Below are positions 58,401 to 64,000 of a DNA stretch of 64,000 bases, piece after piece; the stretch's first letter is position 1, and every line of letters starts with the position of its first letter. A program made the position numbers and the translations under genes. Origin of the DNA: Cyanophora paradoxa (lineage: Eukaryota > Glaucocystophyceae > Cyanophorales > Cyanophoraceae); assembly GCA_004431415.1 (NCBI GenBank), contig QPMI01000408.1, positions 930,001 to 994,000 on the forward strand, written 5' to 3'. The notes below the pieces were generated by a model that did not search any database, was not told the DNA's origin, and saw nothing but the letters and a program-made list of their open reading frames with translations.

Positions 58401-61400
58401 CCGATTGGAAGAACCTGAATCGGATTCACGTTACAGAGCCCCCGTAGTCATATACACAAAGCCGACCTTATAAGCGAGCCCTTAAGGAGACGTGTACATT
58501 TCCGGTCCAAGAATGCGTTCTCGTCCGTACCCATTGAACACACTTGCACAATAGCCGGTCGCAGTCGAGGGTCCGATATTCGTTGGCCGAGGCTACCCAA
58601 ATTGCAGACAATTACGAGAATCCAATGACTGCACATTGATCAGTATGCATGCCGCTGCACTAAAAGAAGGCGAGACGCTTACTTGGGCAGGTGCACAGGA
58701 AACCCAAGAAACTGGGTTTTGAAAATATTCACGCCAGCCTTAACGAACCATTTCCTAGCCCGATCCGATTCCCCGTACCCCGCCTGTGCATAGTCAATAT
58801 CGGCAAGACGGAATAAGGCGATACATGATACACACCTTCAGAAGCACGGTAAAATACGTGTTGAAAAAACAGACACTCGTCGCAGGTACAGAAGCCCTGA
58901 ACGTCGGATCACGCAACTTTTCCATCAAGCAACTATACCGTTCGTGGTCACGGCAACAATCAAAAGCGCATGACGCTGCAAGAAACTGCGTTAACTCACT
59001 GGTGGAAAAAATTCACGACCTCATCAGTAAATTCTTCGTTCGGTCTCAGGGTAGCAATGTCCCGACGTTTGAGAGATCCACTAAGAACCCCATCATCGAA
59101 ACTATAAAGTACTGTGTCTCCGTCCTTCGCGTTCCAATCTGCGCATTCCAGTATTAACTCAGGCGATACAGAACAGTGGCATCACCAAATTCGAGGCACC
59201 CGCAACTGACGTGCCCAATCGCGTGATTGTAGATTTAACAATTCGGATGAATGCATCTTTGGCGACGCGCGACATTTTGCCATCACTACCGTTTGAATCA
59301 TACGTTATCACAGAGTCCCTCCAAGACAAGACGATTCGGTTTCTCTCGGTTAGAATTCCGGATATCACTGGACATTGCAAAGAAAGTAGCTCGGCTTCAT
59401 CTGCGCACGGGTGCGACGACGACAACTTTCGCTCGAATTCAAGACGCAAATTCTTCAATTCGCTGATGCAGTCCAGAAGATGGGTCAGATGCTTGAACCC
59501 AGAACCGATATCTGGATTCGGCGACGACAATAAATGCTGTAGACGACAGTAATCATCCCACATCGATCCGTAAGTAGCCTTCGAGACCTCTTCGATCCGC
59601 GATAATTCAATGAAATTGATGAACGACGCAGCCATCATCTCGACGTGCAGATAGTGTTTCACTCCGTCATCGCGCATCTTCGCTAGTTCCACCACAATTT
59701 CACGGGGCGTCAGTCCCTGTGCAACCCACGACTTGAAGGTCGTCTCTGTCATCTGGCGCATGTTCGACGTGGCCTCGTCATCCAGGAATGACGTGTCGAA
59801 GGCATTAGATGACCCGTACGCAGATATTTCAGCCGCGTCCTCCAAAGTGACTGATTTAGAGTTAAGCAGCCAGTTGAAGGCACGCTCCATGGTACTGTGT
59901 AGATGAATGCTGTACGAACGCCGTTGGGTTAGGACGACAAACTTGTTGAAGGCCTCCGCTGCTTCCCGCAAGTTGTACTTCAATTTGAAGACTGCCGTCA
60001 TAATATTGTTCAGCAACAAGTAAAGACCACAATGCCCTCGGATATTCCAGGGACGTTCCAGAAGATCTCAGGCGGAAACACCGGTTTGGCTGGAAGGAAA
60101 GACACATTCAAAAATAGATGAGAGTACAAAAAATCAAGATACAAGAACATACTGAGGGGTAGCCAATCGTCGCCTTCCCACGGCAACAGATTCGTCGCAT
60201 TCACAACCGCATCGAACGCCCTCTTAAGATCTTTCGCAGCACCCACCGCGCGTTCCATGACGAGTGACGGCAGCTCGAAATCTCCCGCAGGCAAGGACCC
60301 TGCTGAAAAAAGCCAGAGAATTAGAAGGAGTTTGAGCGAAGTGAATCATGCACACCCCCTCCTGTAGTGGGAGCGTCCCTCTCTCCCGCTGGAGCCGCAT
60401 CCGGAGCCAGCTGTAGGACGAATGGATCGGTCTGCAAACCGGCATGCGGAGGGCGCAATCCCAGAGACCCGGTCTCGACGCCCGCGGCCCCCTGCACCAG
60501 GGCGTCGCCCTCAAGACCGCCAGGCAGACGAGAAGGCGCAGACGCCGACGCGGCAACCTGCGCCGTGATCGGCGTAAGGGCAGGCGCCGCAGGACAGCGC
60601 GGCGCCTGCTGCAACATCGAGCACCAGACTCACCGGGTCGGACCCACTCTCGACGCCCACGGCCGCCTGCCCCACGGCGTCGCCCTCAAAACCGCCAGGC
60701 AGCCGAGAAGGCGCAGACGCCGACGCGGCAACCTGCGCCGTGATCGGCGTAAGGGCAGGCGCCGCGGGACAGCGCGGCGCCTGCTACAACATCGAGCAAC
60801 AGACTCACCGGGTCGGTGGCGCTGCCGAGTGTTGGCAGATTTGCCGCAGCAGCGGCACGGTCGTCTGCCGCATCGGGAGCCAGCTGTAGGACGAATGGAT
60901 CGGTCTGCAAACCGACATGCGGAGGGCGCGATCCCAGAGACCCAGTCTCGACGCCCGCGGCCCCCTGCACCAGGGCGTCGCCCTCAAGACCGCCAGGCAG
61001 ACGAGAAGGCGCAGACGCCGACGCGGCAACCTGCGCCGTGATCGGCGTAAGGGCAGGCGCCGCAGCACAGCGCGGCGCCTGCTGCAACATCGAGCACCAG
61101 ACTCACCGGGTCGGACCCACTCTCGACGCCCACGGCCGCCTGCCCCACGGCGTCGCCCTCAAAACCGCCAGGCAGCCGAGAAGGCGCAGACGCCGACGCG
61201 GCAACCTGCGCCGTGATCGGCGTAAGGGCAGGCGCCGCGGGACAGCGCGGCGCCTGCTGCAACATCGAGCACCAGACTCACCGGGTCGGTGGCGCTGCCG
61301 AGTGTTGGCAGATTCGCTGCAGCAGCGGCACGGTCGCCTGCCGCATCGGGAACCAGCTGTAGGACAAATGGATCGGTCTGCAAACCGGCATGCGGAGGGC

Positions 61401-62868
61401 GCGATCCCAGAGACCCAGTCTCGACGCCCGCGGCCCCCTGCACCAGGGCGTCGCCCTCAAGACCGCCAGGCAGACGAGAAGGCGCAGACGCCGACGCGGC
61501 AACCTGCGCCGTGATCGGCGTAAGGGCAGGCGCCGCAGGACAGCGCGGCGCCTGCTGCAACATCGAGCACCAGACTCACCGGGTCGGACCCACTCTCGAC
61601 GCCCGCGGCCCCCTGCACCAGGGCGTCGCCCTCAAGACCGCCAGGCAGACGAGAAGGCGCAGACGCCGACGCGGCAACCTGCGCCGTGATCGGCGTAAGG
61701 GCAGGCGCCGCAGGACAGCGCGGCGCCTGCTGCAACATCGAGCACCAGACTCACCGGGTCGGACCCACTCTCGACGCCCGCGGCCCCCTGCACCAGGGCG
61801 TCGCCCTCAAGACCGCCAGGCAGACGAGAAGGCGCAGACGCCGACGCGGCAACCTGCGCCGTGATCGGCGTAAGGGCAGGCGCCACAGTACAGCGCGGCG
61901 CCTGCTGCAACATCGAGCACCAGACTCACCGGGTCGGTGGCGCTGCCGAGTGTTGTCAGATTTGCCGCATCAGTAGCACGGTCGTCTGCCGCATCGGGAG
62001 CCTCAACAGATGGATCAGGCTCCGAAACAGCACGAGGAGAACGCGCTCTCGGAGACCCCTCCTCGTCGCCCGCCTGCCCCAAGGCATCGCTCTCATCAAC
62101 GATGATGATAATCGGGTCGCTGTCTCCCGGGAAAGGAGACACACGACGCTCGCCGGCCGGTCGCCCGGCAGGCACAGAGGCCGGAGAGCTGGAAGGAGAG
62201 GCGTAGGACCCGGGGGTGGGCACGAGGGGGCGCGGAAGTTCAGCCGACCCATGATCCTCGCCTCCCTCGTTGACAGGCAGATCCTCGGCCCCCTGGCCGT
62301 GCGGGTCTACAGCCGTCGCAGTCGAAGCATTCCCTCCAGACCCAGTAACTCTCGGTAAAAAAGAGCCTGCATCTGATATAATTGCTGTCAATCGCAATTG
62401 CGAAATAAAACGTCAGAAGAGCAATCACAGTAATCAGACAAGTCACCATCGAAAACATGATCATCACCATCAGTTGGTTCCAAAGTAAGGCCACCTTCAA
62501 CAACAAGCTCATCATCATCGAAATCAGCTGGTTTCAAAGGGCGGTTCCAACATGCCAGATTTCGCCGGAACCGCTCCTTATGAAACGCTGCCGCAGGCCG
62601 ATAAAACGTTCAGATATATCAGAATATGCGCTAAGAGAATAAGAAAGAAAAACGACAACTTATTAAATAAATGACGCACCATCAGCGACAGGAGTAAAGT
62701 CCGCAGCGGTTGCTGGAAGATCCTTAGAACTGTCTTCCGCGGCGGCAGCGCTCTCATCGGTAGAAGACGAGCTAAGCGACGGAAAGCACTCGTTTGACGA
62801 AGGAGCAGTGCCTGCAGCGATGATGCTCAAGTCAGTTGCAGAAGGCAGGTCGCGCCGAACACGCTAAC
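55469..62868 (-). CDS. Ulp1-type (C48) SUMO protease with tandem-repeat N-terminal half
   Basis: Minus strand, many exons; the 5' end is not resolved and may lie beyond 62868. The N-terminal part has an acidic region (EPTDGDDHVFDGDLSDY) and a SUMO-interacting-like motif, DPIIIIVDESD (about 62.1 kb). A repeat array follows (60.39-61.94 kb), then a helical domain of about 280 aa (59.2-60.0 kb). The protease domain starts SLKRRDIATLRPNEEFTDEV (about 59.05 kb), then VCFFNTYFTVLL (about 58.87 kb), then FPVHLPNHWILVIVCNLG with catalytic His at about 58626. Asp is probably in MGTDEN, and the Gln/Cys exon is GGVDCGVHVC with Cys at 58230-58232. The tail has KKRKASK, GKRARTGDSDDDD and a helical end, LKYLLAAPRVAGVNAYEVYS, stopping at 55469. 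C48 enzymes mature or remove SUMO. The His and Cys motifs are intact. One splice near 58.99 kb does not fit simple rules. Confidence 0.65.
60385..61936 (-). repeat. Coding tandem array, 175- and 473-bp units with 25-nt GT...AG insert
   Basis: The word gacccactctcgacgccc starts at 60641, 61114, 61587 and 61762, giving units of 473, 473, 175 and 175 bp. The 473-bp unit is a 175-bp module plus a 298-bp module. On the minus strand each module holds the 25-nt segment gtgagtctgg...gttgcag at 60609-60633, 60784-60808, 61082-61106, 61257-61281, 61555-61579, 61730-61754 and 61905-61929. Removing it leaves 150 or 273 nt, both multiples of three. The frame APALTPITAQVAASASAPSR is then continuous; left in, it shifts frame to a stop. 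Confidence 0.85.
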
Positions 62869-63740
62869 AATGTAGAGATTCGCGACCACCTTCGCTAGCG
62901 GAGCTGACCGCAGCCGCACTCATCAGAGTCCAATCCGACAGGCGCCGGCGGTGACTAGTACTAGTACTGCGTCCAGGAATCAGGTCGCGTCCCACGGAGT
63001 AGCCGCACTCCGTGAGATCAAATAGTCACCTTATACGCCTCACCGGGAGCCTACCCAAACTGAGGCTCCCGGAGTCTTTGCGACCGCAAGTAACGGAGCC
63101 CTTGCGACCGCGAGTAAAACGAGCGGCCTGGCTTAGCCAAGCGTGCGGCACAATAGGATGTGCCTGTGTCCAAGCAACTGCGCTCTCCGCGGTGCCCGAA
63201 CGACGATGCTGTGGCCAAGCAACTAAGCAGGCAAGACAAGGGTACAACTATAAGACCGGAGAGCAAACGCTACAGACGGCGGACGGAGGAAAAACCACAG
63301 CTGCCGGACGACGGAGGTGTACACCGTCCACAATACGAGCTCGAGTCGCGTCGTGCTCGACCAAGCGGCGCTCAAAGCAAAGCCGGAAGTGCGCCTCGCA
63401 CCGGAGAGATCCTGAGCACGCGCGCTCAACTGCTCAACAGAAGGAGACCGAGATGCTGGGCCCTCGAACGCAAGGGTGCGGCAGTGCGCTCCACCCGACC
63501 CGTCCCGCAGGTGGCACAGAGAATTCTGTCGCCTTCTCCAGCCCGAGGCCCAGGGAGAATCGCGTACCAGTTTTGCCGCTTCGCGTGTCTCCTCTGACTC
63601 GACGGCAGATATTGATCCCCCGATCTGTGGCTCGGTACTGATCGGCGCGCAATGACGTTTTCTCAGTCATTCAGCACCGGCGAGGTTGCGGGGAGCGTCA
63701 GCGACATCCCTCCATGCTGCGCTGAGAGCCACGCAGGAGG
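62869..63740. other. Upstream region of the Ulp1-type gene
   Basis: Contains tgactagtactagtactgcg at 62953-62972 and a short quasi-inverted pair, gggagcctacccaaactgaggctcccgg, at 63045-63072. Frames are present on both strands but none shows exon-like continuity or a family. May include the missing 5' exons of the protease gene. Confidence 0.35.
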
Positions 63741-64000
63741 CAAGGCCTCTGCACGTCGCGTCGAGCGGCAGCTCGACGAGCAGCCTCGAGCTTCTGCCCG
63801 GGTGCGTAAGCCGCCCCGCCCCGCCCCGCCCCGCCCAGCCCCGACGCCATGCTGCGATGCGAAAAGTGCACGAGGCAAGGCCTCTGCACGCCACGTCGAG
63901 CGGCAGCTCGACGAGCGGCCTGCTGCGCTGAGGGACAAGCAGGAGGCAAGGCCTCCGCACGCCGCGTCGAGCGGCAACTCGGCGAGCGGCCTCGAGCTTC
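63741..64000 (+). repeat. Repeat block running off the window end
   Basis: Three copies of a unit of about 50-60 bp beginning ggcaaggcctctgcacg or ggcaaggcctccgcacg, followed by cgtcgagcggcagctcgacgag, at about 63740, 63877 and 63938. The inner part, cgagcggcagctcg, is palindromic. A cgccccgcc simple repeat lies at 63812-63835. The window ends inside the third copy. Confidence 0.75.

Noticed and set aside
60367-61864. Plus-strand frames of about 190-230 codons across the tandem array
   Set aside because: Arg/Ala-rich shadows of the minus-strand coding array. They lack a link to any exon, whereas the minus strand connects to the Ulp1 domain.

Overview
The window reads as eukaryotic, mobile-element-rich accessory DNA. 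Genes are split by short GT-AG introns, mostly 50-100 nt, often with GTAAGT or GTACGT donors. The transposon set is a DUF6570-type Helitron and a LINE with an RNase H domain. Together these suggest a fungus, perhaps a basidiomycete, but no rRNA or conserved housekeeping gene settles this. No bacterial operon, CRISPR array or convincing tRNA gene is present.

Layout. 1-1617 is GC-rich repeat and flank with a Helitron relic. 1624-12771 is an 11.1-kb element with perfect 30-bp terminal inverted repeats and a 6-bp target duplication (tacctg). Inside it are subterminal 107-bp repeats, kilobase inverted arms carrying a 41-bp GC minisatellite, and a loop of 3.8 tandem copies of a 712-bp unit. No transposase was seen. 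13482-23948 is a minus-strand LINE bounded by a 19-bp target duplication and an 8-nt poly(A) remnant, with many frameshifts.

24.5-35.3 kb holds four intron-bearing or single-exon genes: a cysteine-protease-like gene, a 271-aa coiled-coil protein, a 614-aa ten-exon orphan and a convergent 304-aa orphan. Two dispersed or tandem repeat families lie between and beside them. 35.5-37.2 kb is tandem repeats: a tRNA-like unit, then GC-rich 122-bp and 550-bp units. 37.4-45.8 kb has a deoxynucleoside-kinase gene immediately downstream of a Helitron Rep-helicase gene on the same strand. 46.3-52.1 kb has a small orphan, a protein with two SUMO-like domains, and an F-box-like protein whose start region is tandemly duplicated. 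55.5-62.9 kb is a large minus-strand gene for a Ulp1-type (C48) SUMO protease. Its N-terminal half is a tandem array in which each repeat carries a 25-nt GT...AG segment whose removal restores the frame.

Main themes. First, the 1.6-12.8 kb element is a sharply bounded giant foldback-like transposon. Second, several genes point to SUMO biology: twin SUMO-like domains, a Ulp1 protease, a second protease-like gene, and SUMO-interacting-motif-like stretches in two proteins. Third, a nucleoside kinase sits beside a Helitron. Functional links are inference. Splice models were built by hand by requiring GT-AG borders and continuous frames, and none has transcript support.
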